From: JARRJS01 sp037388885
GTDB lineage: Bacteria > Gemmatimonadota > Gemmatimonadetes > Longimicrobiales > RSA9
DNA length: 51,129 nucleotides
Reading direction: 5' to 3'
NCBI GenBank assembly: GCA_037388885.1
Contig: JARRJS010000024.1
Span: 1 to 51,129 of the forward strand
Positions 16,725-24,517 of this stretch are shown here, piece by piece. The position numbers were made by a program, and so were the translations under genes. The first letter of the stretch is position 1; each line of letters begins with the position of its first letter. Below the pieces are notes generated by a model that searched no databases, was not told the DNA's origin, and saw nothing but the letters and a program-made list of their open reading frames with translations.

Positions 16725-17441
16725 ATGCAACAGAGCACCGACAACGCAAAGACGGACAACGCGCTCGACGGGCTCCGTTCCCTGATGGCGCGGTCCGTGG
16801 AGTTGCAGGAGCAGGAGACCAGGATCGGGTCGGACCTGGCGGATATGGCCCGCACGCGGACGGAGAGCACGTCGAGCCTGCTGGGGTTCGCGTCCACGAC
16901 CAACGAGTACTCGAAGCATCAGACGGCCATGGCCGAGGAGCGGACAGCGCTCACGCGCGAGCAAACGCGTCTGTCCACGCGGAGCACCGAGCTGGGCGGT
17001 ATCCGCACCGACCTGAGCCGGGAACGCACCACCCTGGCCAACCAACGGACCGATCTGTCCGTGCACCGCACGAACCTCGCCGGGGACCGGACGACCCTGG
17101 CTCGGGAGCGGACCGGCCTGTCGCACCGGCGCACGGACCTCGCGCAGGCCCGCACTACGCTGGCCGAGGGCCGCAACCGGTTTGCGGAGCGGCGCACCGG
17201 CCTGTCCACGCTTCGCACGGAGCTCGCCAGAGCGCGGACGTACCTGGCCCTCATCCGCACGGGCCTCGCGTTCCTCGTGCTGGGCATCTCCCTGTTCCGT
17301 TACTTCGGCCTGTCCTGGTGGAGTGTGTTCGATGGCGTGCTCGCGGCGAGCAGCGCGCTGGTGATCGTGTGGGCCGGCCGCGGCTACTTCCTGACGACGC
17401 ATCGCATGAAGAAGATCGACGCGCTGCTGACTGCCCAGTAG
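16725..17441 (+). CDS. DUF202-like membrane protein with expanded RTxL heptad repeats
   Basis: 238 residues. Residues 73-184 consist of 16 consecutive seven-residue units of the form RTxLAxx or RTxLSxx, running into RTYLALIRTGLAFL and two membrane spans (FLVLGISLFRYFGL and VFDGVLAASSALVIVW). The RT-x-L-A-x-x-RT-x-LA start of the first span is the hallmark of DUF202/YidH proteins; here it appears multiplied outward into a long, charged, presumably helical rod. A helical N-terminus (MQQSTDNAKTDNALDGLRSL) precedes it. ATG 16725 is chosen over GTG 16695 because GGGAGAG lies at the right distance. The function is unknown. Confidence 0.72.
   Translation: MQQSTDNAKTDNALDGLRSLMARSVELQEQETRIGSDLADMARTRTESTSSLLGFASTTNEYSKHQTAMAEERTALTREQTRLSTRSTELGGIRTDLSRERTTLANQRTDLSVHRTNLAGDRTTLARERTGLSHRRTDLAQARTTLAEGRNRFAERRTGLSTLRTELARARTYLALIRTGLAFLVLGISLFRYFGLSWWSVFDGVLAASSALVIVWAGRGYFLTTHRMKKIDALLTAQ
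16941..17276 (+). repeat. Sixteen-unit 21-bp coding repeat (RTxLA heptads)
   Basis: Sixteen in-frame 21-bp units, each starting near CGCACG or CGGACC and encoding RT-x-L-(A/S)-x-x. The codons have diverged while the protein pattern is kept, so the repeat is maintained at protein level and is not a recent slippage array. Units 2, 3 and 12 are the most divergent (QTRLSTR, STELGGI, RNRFAER). Confidence 0.85.
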
Positions 17442-17463
17442 CGGCGGCGCAGTCAGCCGCCGC
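17441..17463. terminator. Hairpin between convergent genes
   Basis: GCGGCGGC (17441-17448) and GCCGCCGC (17456-17463) form an 8-bp stem with a 7-base loop. The stop codons of both convergent genes lie in it or abut it. No T-run follows, so it is at most a weak bidirectional terminator. Confidence 0.5.
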
Positions 17464-18100
17464 CGAGTGAACGCCGCACCAGCGCTCCCACGCTGGTGCG
17501 GCTCAGGAGCCCATCCTCGTAGAAGTCGACGGGCCCTGCGTCCGACAGCAGGTGCGGGTGCTCCTCCAGCCGGTCCAGGCGACCCGTCCGCGCCAGCGCC
17601 CACACCGCCATGCCGCGCACCTGCGGGTCCGAATGGTCCAGCGCCGCCACGACGGCGGGCAGCACGCTGCTCATCTGACCCGCCGCAACCTCGCCGAGCC
17701 GCCCGATCGCCCATAGCGACCCCACCCGGAAATGGCCCAGGTCTTCCTCGGCCATTTCCACGATCAGATGCAACACGATGGGAACGTAGTCGTCATACAA
17801 ACCCGGCATCCGGCCCACGAGCTCGGCCATGACCTCCGGCGCGCGCCAGCAGATACCGCCCGATTCTTCGCTCAGCAGCCAGTACAGGCGGCGCAGGTGC
17901 TCGCGTACGGCCGCCGGGTTGCGCTCCGCGATGCGCACGCCCGCCACCCCCGTCGCTTCCACCGCTCGCCAGGCGATCAACGGGTCCGGTTCGTACGTGA
18001 GCGGGAGAAGGTCACCCAGCACTCGCGTACCGCGCTCCGCCAGACGCGCGATTTCGTCGAAGTCGCGTTCGACAAGCAGTTGACGCAGCTTCCGCCGCAT
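17453..18100 (-). CDS. HEAT-repeat-like protein (DVU0298-type)
   Basis: 215 residues, all-helical, with repeated helical pairs such as PLIAWRAVEATGVAGVRIAE, FRVGSLWAIGRLGEVAAG and PQVRGMAVWALARTGRLD, typical of HEAT/PBS-lyase repeats. The layout (MRRKLRQLLVERDFDEIARL, then EESGGICWRAPEVMAELV) resembles the DVU0298-type proteins of sulfate reducers as I recall them. Such proteins usually serve as binding scaffolds; the partner is unknown. ATG 18100 is chosen because the upstream extension is low-complexity and proline-rich. It diverges from the second cytidylate-kinase-like gene. Confidence 0.75.
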   Translation of the reverse strand: MRRKLRQLLVERDFDEIARLAERGTRVLGDLLPLTYEPDPLIAWRAVEATGVAGVRIAERNPAAVREHLRRLYWLLSEESGGICWRAPEVMAELVGRMPGLYDDYVPIVLHLIVEMAEEDLGHFRVGSLWAIGRLGEVAAGQMSSVLPAVVAALDHSDPQVRGMAVWALARTGRLDRLEEHPHLLSDAGPVDFYEDGLLSRTSVGALVRRSLGGG

Positions 18101-18329
18101 GGACGCCCCGGGGGTCGGTGGTCGGGTCGGGTCCGCGTCGGGACCCTGCCCACCCGCGGTAGGATACGGCCCCGGCCCGGCCGGCGACACCGGAGCGGGC
18201 GCGCTGCGTGGCCGCCGATCCGTGTCTGCCGGCTGTTGCTCCCGTGTTTCCGGGCGACTACGTTGACGCGTGACGAGTCGGGGCCTGGCTCCGGCCCCGC
18301 AGCGACGTTGCCAGCAGAGGAATCGCGTC

Positions 18330-19142
18330 ATGCCGATCATCACGATATCGCGTGGCTCTGCCAGCGGCGGACTCTTGTTGGCGCAGGGCCTCGCGGACCG
18401 GCTTGGCTACGAGCTGGTCAGCAGGGAAGACATCACCCAACAGGCCAGCAGGTTCGGGGTATCGGAAGTTCGCCTCCAGGAAGCGATCCTCAAGCCATTC
18501 CGGTTCTTGGACCGGTTGAGCCACGAGCGGCGCCAGTACCTGGCTTTCGTCCAGGAAGCCCTGTGCGAGCGGGCCAACGAGGATCGGCTCATCTACCACG
18601 GCAATGCCGGGCACTTGCTTCTGCGGGGCATCTCCCACGTCGTTTGCATCCGCCTCATCGCGCCCCTGTCGTATCGCATCAAGATGGTCATGGAACGCCA
18701 GGGCCTGAGCAACGACGACGCCGTCCGGTACATCCAGGAGAAGGATCGCCAGCGCAGGGACTGGACACGGTTCCTTTATGGCGTGAACTGGCTCGATCCC
18801 AGCTTCTACGACCTGACCATCAACCTCCAGACGCTGGCCATCGACAGCGCGGTGGAGATCGCCGCCATGGCCGTCGAGCGGCCCGAGTTCCAACTCACCG
18901 ACGCGAGCCGCAAGGCCATGGCTGACCTGCTGCTTGCCAGTCGCGTGCGCGCTGCCCTCGCCGCCAACCGGAGCACCGCGCCCGCCGCCGTCGATGTGCG
19001 TGCCGACGAAGATGTCGTGTACCTCAAGGGCCGCATACGTCCAGCCTCCATGGTCGACGACGTCATCGACGTCGCCGCCGCCGTGCCGGGCGTCGCGCGC
19101 GTGGACCGACGCAACCTGGACGCCCCCGAGTTCACGGTTTGA
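18330..19142 (+). CDS. Cytidylate-kinase-like protein with BON-like C-terminus (paralogue)
   Basis: 270 residues, the same length and plan as the gene at 15855. It opens MPIITISRGSASGGLLLAQ, followed by YELVSREDI, DRLIYHGNAGHLLLRG and CIRLIAPLSYRIKMV, and ends with a BON-like segment (EDVVYLKGRI, VPGVARVDRR). This copy keeps the glycine-rich loop typical of the cytidylate-kinase-like family better than its paralogue. ATG 18330 follows AGAGGAA. A 7-bp-stem hairpin (CGGGGCC/GGCCCCG, 18279-18299) sits in the leader. The substrate is unknown; the conserved DRLIYHGxxGHLLL block probably lines the nucleotide or effector site. Confidence 0.82.
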   Translation: MPIITISRGSASGGLLLAQGLADRLGYELVSREDITQQASRFGVSEVRLQEAILKPFRFLDRLSHERRQYLAFVQEALCERANEDRLIYHGNAGHLLLRGISHVVCIRLIAPLSYRIKMVMERQGLSNDDAVRYIQEKDRQRRDWTRFLYGVNWLDPSFYDLTINLQTLAIDSAVEIAAMAVERPEFQLTDASRKAMADLLLASRVRAALAANRSTAPAAVDVRADEDVVYLKGRIRPASMVDDVIDVAAAVPGVARVDRRNLDAPEFTV

Positions 19143-19224
19143 AGCAGAAGGCGCGCGGTCGACGCACCCTGTGCAGCGTCCGCCATGCGCTCCGGGACCG
19201 GCCACCCGCATTCGTCAGCCGCAT

Positions 19225-20145
19225 TCACGCGGCCAGGAACGCCATGGTCAGCGTGATGGATGCCAACGTCGTCACCAGCAGCGCACCGTACACGACGGTC
19301 GTCCCCATCGCTTTCAGCAACGTCAGCATCAGGCCCGCACCGTAAACCCGTCGTAACGCGAGGACGAAATACGCGAACAGACCCACCAGCAGGCCGATGG
19401 CCAAAGCCAGCAGGCCGATGTCCCAAACGACGGTGGCCGGGTGCGGCACCATCACCAGCAGCAACAGGGCTGTGCCTACCAGAAAGCCGACGGCGTGCAG
19501 GTGCAATGCAAACACCAGGTGGCCCGGGTAGTGGATGCGGGTGCCTCGGAAAACGATGCGCAGCAGGAGGGCGAAGATCGGGACAAGCAGGAAGAGCGCC
19601 CACACGAAGCTGTGGAACCAGAGCCGCTTGGTGCGCTCCGGGTCGCGGTTCAACACCTGAGAGCCCCGCTCGATCCGGCCCAGCAGCCCACCGTGCGATA
19701 CGACCCCGGCCGTGTCGACCTCGATGCGGCCGCTTCCGGCGGTCACCACTCGACTCAAGGCGGAAGAAGACCCGCCGGCCGCGCTGTCCGCAGCCGGCGA
19801 TGACGCGCGGATGCCAGCCATTACCACGAGATGCGAACCGGTGATGCCGACGGCGGCCAGGAAAAGCACGCTGCCCAGCAGGAAGAGCCGGAATGGTGGT
19901 GCGTGGCGGGCCCTGCGCCCCGCGAGATACTCCGTGGTGAGGAAGCCCGGCTTCAACAGCAGCTGCCGGACACTGGTCAGAAACCGGGAGTCCCAGTTCA
20001 GCGTATCCTCGACCAGCTCCGCCAGCATGCCGCGCAGCGTGAGGTTGGTCTCCGCGTCCGGCTGGCCGCACGCTGCGCAGTAGGGGCCGGTGAGCACGGC
20101 GCCACAGTTGCGGCAGACGTGCGGTTCATCGTTGGCCGACATCAT
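19225..20145 (-). CDS. DUF3667 zinc-ribbon membrane protein
   Basis: 306 residues. The N-terminal zinc ribbon CRNCGAVLTGPYCAACGQ (two CxxC pairs) is followed by the DUF3667 block (LRGMLAELVEDTLNWDSRFLTSVRQLLLKPG, then EYLAGRRARHAPPFRLFL) and about five membrane spans in the C-terminal two thirds. The function is unknown. The start is taken at the first of two adjacent ATG codons (20145); a second ATG follows at 20142, and an upstream extension to 20217 lacks conservation signs. It is convergent with the cytidylate-kinase-like gene and divergent from gatE. Confidence 0.8.
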   Translation of the reverse strand: MMSANDEPHVCRNCGAVLTGPYCAACGQPDAETNLTLRGMLAELVEDTLNWDSRFLTSVRQLLLKPGFLTTEYLAGRRARHAPPFRLFLLGSVLFLAAVGITGSHLVVMAGIRASSPAADSAAGGSSSALSRVVTAGSGRIEVDTAGVVSHGGLLGRIERGSQVLNRDPERTKRLWFHSFVWALFLLVPIFALLLRIVFRGTRIHYPGHLVFALHLHAVGFLVGTALLLLVMVPHPATVVWDIGLLALAIGLLVGLFAYFVLALRRVYGAGLMLTLLKAMGTTVVYGALLVTTLASITLTMAFLAA

Positions 20146-20400
20146 GTCCCATCCAGGGGAAACCCGCGTAGCTCGGGTGAAATGAACAGTGTAGCTCGAC
20201 TCGACGGTTTGCATCAATGGCCATGGCAGGCGCCAATCGGCCCCGGCCAGGTGCAGCGTTTTCGCTCTCCCCCTTTCCCGACTTCCCTTCGCGGGTCATC
20301 ATCCGTTCCGGCGCGGCCCCACGGGTCGTGCCGGCTCGAAACGCAGACCGGGCGCCCGGGCGGGTGAAAAGGCCGGACGCTTTCAGGAGTGACGTCGTAC

Positions 20401-22515
20401 ATGGCAGAGAACGCCGAAGCCGACAAACAGGGCGTGCGCCCGCCAGGGGACTTCAACCCCCGTCGCGAGCCGGTGCTCGATTTCCGGGACCGGCCGCTGT
20501 CCGAGATGAGCCGTAGCGACTACGAGGCCATCGGCTTTCTGTCCGGCCTGGAGGTGCACCAGCAGCTGCTGACGCGCTCCAAGCTGTTCTGCCGCTGCCC
20601 GGCGGGTCACCGGGTCACGCGCGTGGACGCGGAGGTGCTGCGCCACATGCGGCCCACGCTGAGCGAGCTGGGCGAGTACGACGGCACGGCGCTCATGGAG
20701 TTCAAGACGCGCAAGGAGATCGTCTACCTGCTGGAGCGCGGCACGGTGTGCACGTACGAGATGGACGACACGCCGCCGTTCCACATCGACGACGAAGCGG
20801 TGCGCATCGCCGTCGAGCTGGCCATGCTGTGCAACCTGAACCTGGTCTCCGAGCTGCACGTGATGCGCAAGCAGTACCTGGACGGCTCCATCCCTACAGG
20901 CTTCCAGCGCACGGCCATGGTCGGCCTGACCGGCTCGATCCCGCTGCGCATCCCGGAGCTGGGCGTGGACCGCGAGCTGAGCATCCGGCAGCTGTCGCTG
21001 GAGGAGGACTCCTGTCGCGAAGTGTCGGACCTGGGCCACCGCATCACGTTCCGCACCGACCGTTTGGGCGTGCCGTTGACCGAGCTGGTGACGGAACCCG
21101 AGCTGCTCACCCCCCAGGAGCTGCAGGCGGGCGCGCGACTCCTCGCCGACACGGCGCGGGCAACGGGCAAGGTCCGCCGCGGCGCCGGCGCGGCACGCCA
21201 GGACGTCAACGTGTCGGTCGCCGGCGGCCGGCGCGTGGAGATCAAGGGCGTGCACCAGCACCGTGGCCTGCCGCTCCTGGTGCACACCGAAGCCTTCCGG
21301 CAGCTCAACCTGCTCCGGGTGCGTGCCGAGCTGGCGCGCCGCGGTGTCACACCCGACATGCTTCCCGATCCGGGGCCGGGCCACCCGTGGCAGACATCTG
21401 AGCTCGTGCTGGATGCGGGTCCCGCGTTGCGCACCACATTGTATCGCCCCCTGCGCCAGGCGCTGGACCGCGGCGAGACCGCCTGCGCCGTACGCCTGCC
21501 GGGGTTCGCGCGGCTGCTGGGCCACCCCACGCAGCCGGGCGTCACATTCGCCCGCGAGCTGGCGGACCGGGTGCGGGTCATCGCTTGCCCCCGGCACCAC
21601 CCGTTCATGACCCACTCCGGCCGGGACGACATCGGCGCCGGCCCCTGGCGGGAGCTGGCCGCTGCGCTGCGCGCCGGGTCTGAAGACGCCATCGTCGTCG
21701 CGTGGGCGCCGCGCCAGGACGCTGTCACCGCCGCCCGCGAGATCCTGCTCCGTGCACGGGAAGCGCTGGATGGCGTGCCCGCCGAGACGCGCCAGGCCTT
21801 TGCCGACGGCACGACCGGCTTCGAGCGCGTGCTGCCGGGCCCCGACCGCATGTACCCGGACACCGACACGCCACCCCTGCCCATCCCGGACACAATCGTC
21901 GCCGAAGTGCAGGCGGGCCTGGCCGAAACGCCCTGGGACCGGCAAGACCGATACCAGCGCCTCGGCCTGGACGCACGCTCCGCCCGGCAACTGGCGGTCG
22001 CGCCCTGGGCCGACCTGTTCGACCAGGTTGCGCCGCGGACCGACGACGTCGCCCGCCGCCTCGCCGCCACGCTCCAGCAGCGCATCCCGTTCCACGTACA
22101 CCGGGGCCGCCTGAGCCTGGCGCCGGACCACCGGCCGGAGGACGCGGCGCCCGGCGGCGCCGGCCTGCCATCCGCAGACCGCATCGCGCCGCTGGTTCGC
22201 GCCCTGGAGCAAGGCAAGCTGCTGCCCGACGCGCTGATCCCGGCCTTCGACGACCTTGTCGAGCACCCGGAACGGTCCCAGGGCGACACGCTGGCCGCGT
22301 ACCGGCCCGTCAGCGACGACGATGCCCGGCTGCGCGCCCGCATCCACGATGCGGCCCGGGAGGCGCGTGCGCTGATCGACCGGCCGCGCGATGTGAAGCT
22401 ACGCTGGGCCATGGGCCAGGTGATGCGGCCGTTCCGGGGGCGCGTGGACCCGGTCCAGGTGCAGCAGCGTCTCGCGCTGGCGCTGGCCATGCCCGAAGAG
22501 GAGGTGGCATCGTGA
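20401..22515 (+). CDS. gatE: Archaeal-type Glu-tRNA(Gln) amidotransferase subunit E
   Basis: 704 residues, much longer than bacterial GatB (about 480). The kinase-like core shows GLEVHQQLLTRSKLFCRCP (residues about 44-62), LRHMRPTLSELGEYDGTAL, HVMRKQYLDGS-x-PTGFQRTAM, RQDVNVSVAGGRRVEIKGV and ELVTEPEL, all characteristic of GatE rather than GatB. A middle segment with CPRHHPFMTHSGRDD fits the AspRS-like (GAD) insertion, and a helical C-terminus fits the tRNA-binding tail. It activates Glu-tRNA(Gln) by phosphorylation so that ammonia from GatD can amidate it. ATG 20401 is preferred over GTG 20389, which is only one base from AGGAG; the ATG itself is slightly far from it. The stop overlaps gatD (GTGA). 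Confidence 0.92.
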   Translation: MAENAEADKQGVRPPGDFNPRREPVLDFRDRPLSEMSRSDYEAIGFLSGLEVHQQLLTRSKLFCRCPAGHRVTRVDAEVLRHMRPTLSELGEYDGTALMEFKTRKEIVYLLERGTVCTYEMDDTPPFHIDDEAVRIAVELAMLCNLNLVSELHVMRKQYLDGSIPTGFQRTAMVGLTGSIPLRIPELGVDRELSIRQLSLEEDSCREVSDLGHRITFRTDRLGVPLTELVTEPELLTPQELQAGARLLADTARATGKVRRGAGAARQDVNVSVAGGRRVEIKGVHQHRGLPLLVHTEAFRQLNLLRVRAELARRGVTPDMLPDPGPGHPWQTSELVLDAGPALRTTLYRPLRQALDRGETACAVRLPGFARLLGHPTQPGVTFARELADRVRVIACPRHHPFMTHSGRDDIGAGPWRELAAALRAGSEDAIVVAWAPRQDAVTAAREILLRAREALDGVPAETRQAFADGTTGFERVLPGPDRMYPDTDTPPLPIPDTIVAEVQAGLAETPWDRQDRYQRLGLDARSARQLAVAPWADLFDQVAPRTDDVARRLAATLQQRIPFHVHRGRLSLAPDHRPEDAAPGGAGLPSADRIAPLVRALEQGKLLPDALIPAFDDLVEHPERSQGDTLAAYRPVSDDDARLRARIHDAAREARALIDRPRDVKLRWAMGQVMRPFRGRVDPVQVQQRLALALAMPEEEVAS

Positions 22516-23906
22516 GGGAGGACACGACGTCGGACCACGGCTACCGCGGCCCGGCCCTGGAAGTCATGCGGCGGTTCGGCATCACCGTCTGGTGCGAAGT
22601 GCGCGCCCGCACCACACGGGGCGACTTCGAAGGCCTGCTGCTGCCACGTTCCGAGACCAGCGACGCGCTGCATCTCGTCCTCAAGCTGGACTCGGGCTAC
22701 AACGTGGGCATCCGCCACGACACCGTGCTGGAGCTGGAGAAGACGGGTTACCGGGAGGCCCACTACCAGATCCCGGAGAAGGAGTTCCCCACCGACCCGG
22801 CGCACCCGAACGTCAAGCTGCTGGGCACCGGCGGCACCATCGCCTCCCGCCTGGACTACCGCACCGGCGCCGTCATCCCGGCATTCAGCCCCGGCGAGCT
22901 GTACGGCTCAGTGCCCGAGCTGGCCGACATCTGCAACCTGGAGACGGAGAAGCTGTTCGGCGTCTTCTCGGAGAACATGGGCCCGGAGCAGTATCTGATC
23001 CTGGCGGAGAAGACGGGCGAGGCGATCCGGGAAGGGTACGACGGCGTCATCATCGGCCATGGCACCGACACCATGCACCACACGGCGGCCGCACTCAGCT
23101 TCATGGTGCAGAACCCGCCCGTGCCCGTCGTCATGGTGGGCAGCCAGCGATCCTCCGACCGGCCCTCGTCCGACGCCGCCCAGAACCTCATCAACGCCGC
23201 CTGGGCCGCAGGCCACGGCCCCATCGCCGAGGTGCTGGTGTGCATGTTCGGGCCCACGTCCGACCTCTACAACCTGCTCCATCGCGGCACCCGCGTGCGC
23301 AAGATGCACAGCTCCGTGCGCAGCACCTTCCGCACCCTGGGCGACATCCCCGTCGCCATGGTCCAGCAGGGGAAGATCACGCCCCTCAAGGACGACTTCC
23401 GCCCGCGCCGCGCCGACCGCGACGTCACCATCCAGGCCGCGTTCGACGACCGCGTCACCCTGACCTACTACTACCCGGGGATGCACCCGGACATCATCGA
23501 CGCCATCGTGGACCGCGGCTACAGGGGCATCATCATCGCCGGCACGGGCCTCGGCCACGTCAATCGCCTCATCTACCCCGCCCTCGAGCATGCCCGCGAC
23601 GCCGGCGTCCAGGTCTACATGACCCTCCAGACCCTCTGGGGCTTTGTCCAGATGCACGTCTACGAGACAGGCCGCGAGATCCTGGAGCTGGGCGTCGTGC
23701 CGCTGGCCGACATGCTCCCCGAGGTCGCCTACATCAAGCTCGGCTGGGCTTTGGGCCTCCATCCCGACGACCCGGAGGCCGTCCGCGCCCTTATGACCAC
23801 TCCCATCGCCGGTGAGATCACGGAGCGCGAACCCTTCGACGGCTATCTCATCTTCCAGGGCGGCGTGCCGGAAGTGGAGGAGTTCCTGCGGCAGGTGTGG
23901 CGGTAG
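22512..23906 (+). CDS. gatD: Archaeal-type Glu-tRNA(Gln) amidotransferase subunit D
   Basis: 464 residues. The N-terminal beta domain (about 1-90) specific to GatD precedes an L-asparaginase-type core with the nucleophile Thr in LLGTGGTIASRLDYRTGAV (about residue 105) and the second catalytic stretch IIGHGTDTMHHTAAAL. GatD hydrolyses glutamine to supply ammonia to GatE. GTG 22512 overlaps the gatE stop, so the two are translationally coupled in the expected stoichiometric pair. In sequence style and GC it matches its surroundings, so any transfer from archaea is old. No bacterial gatCAB is in the window. Confidence 0.92.
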   Translation: MREDTTSDHGYRGPALEVMRRFGITVWCEVRARTTRGDFEGLLLPRSETSDALHLVLKLDSGYNVGIRHDTVLELEKTGYREAHYQIPEKEFPTDPAHPNVKLLGTGGTIASRLDYRTGAVIPAFSPGELYGSVPELADICNLETEKLFGVFSENMGPEQYLILAEKTGEAIREGYDGVIIGHGTDTMHHTAAALSFMVQNPPVPVVMVGSQRSSDRPSSDAAQNLINAAWAAGHGPIAEVLVCMFGPTSDLYNLLHRGTRVRKMHSSVRSTFRTLGDIPVAMVQQGKITPLKDDFRPRRADRDVTIQAAFDDRVTLTYYYPGMHPDIIDAIVDRGYRGIIIAGTGLGHVNRLIYPALEHARDAGVQVYMTLQTLWGFVQMHVYETGREILELGVVPLADMLPEVAYIKLGWALGLHPDDPEAVRALMTTPIAGEITEREPFDGYLIFQGGVPEVEEFLRQVWR

Positions 23907-23949
23907 CCCGCCGGGATCGTGCGCTCGACCTGCCGTCCGAGCATTGCCG

Positions 23950-24483
23950 TCAGCGTCGCGCAGATCCGTCCAGGACTCTTCCGACCGCGCTGAGGGTGCC
24001 CCAACTGCGCGTAGTCACCGACACTCCAAAGACTTGGTCCAACCGGCTCAACTCGCTGATCACCTTCATCTCGCGACGGTACAGCCCGACCACGAACCGG
24101 CCGTCCCTCGCCAGGACCTTCAGCAGCCATTTGCCCCGGGAGGGAAGATTCATGGGCAGCTCCGGTGCTGAGCGCGGCGCACGGGACATGACGCCCGCGA
24201 ATCGCACGATATCGGCCCGCCGGGCATGGTCCGAGAAGAAGTCGTAAGACAGAAGCCGGGTAATCTCTCTGCCTTCGCAGATGATGATCTCGGCCTTGAA
24301 GGGCAGCCTATTCGCAATCTCAGCGCGTAGTTCTGTGCGGCGCACCGGTCCGCGAACCACGAACGCCCCGGTGGCTCCGACGTTCACCACATCCAGGTGC
24401 TGCAGTTGCTCTGCGACCACAGTGGGCCTGAACCTACGGTGCCCACCGACGTTCGCTCCCTTCAGGAGTGCCACCAGCGCCAT
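23950..24483 (-). CDS. DUF1697 family protein
   Basis: 177 residues with the DUF1697 opening LVALLKGANVGGHRRF and, after it, the central stretch LDVVNVGATGAFVVRG. The family is widespread and uncharacterised, with a small alpha/beta fold. The length is normal. It is convergent with gatD (43-base gap) and 34 bases downstream of the VPS10-like gene's stop in the same direction. No functional link to neighbours is visible. Confidence 0.78.
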   Translation of the reverse strand: MALVALLKGANVGGHRRFRPTVVAEQLQHLDVVNVGATGAFVVRGPVRRTELRAEIANRLPFKAEIIICEGREITRLLSYDFFSDHARRADIVRFAGVMSRAPRSAPELPMNLPSRGKWLLKVLARDGRFVVGLYRREMKVISELSRLDQVFGVSVTTRSWGTLSAVGRVLDGSARR

Positions 24484-24517
24484 GACTCCTCGGTTGCTGA
24501 CGCCGGATAGCGCCGCC

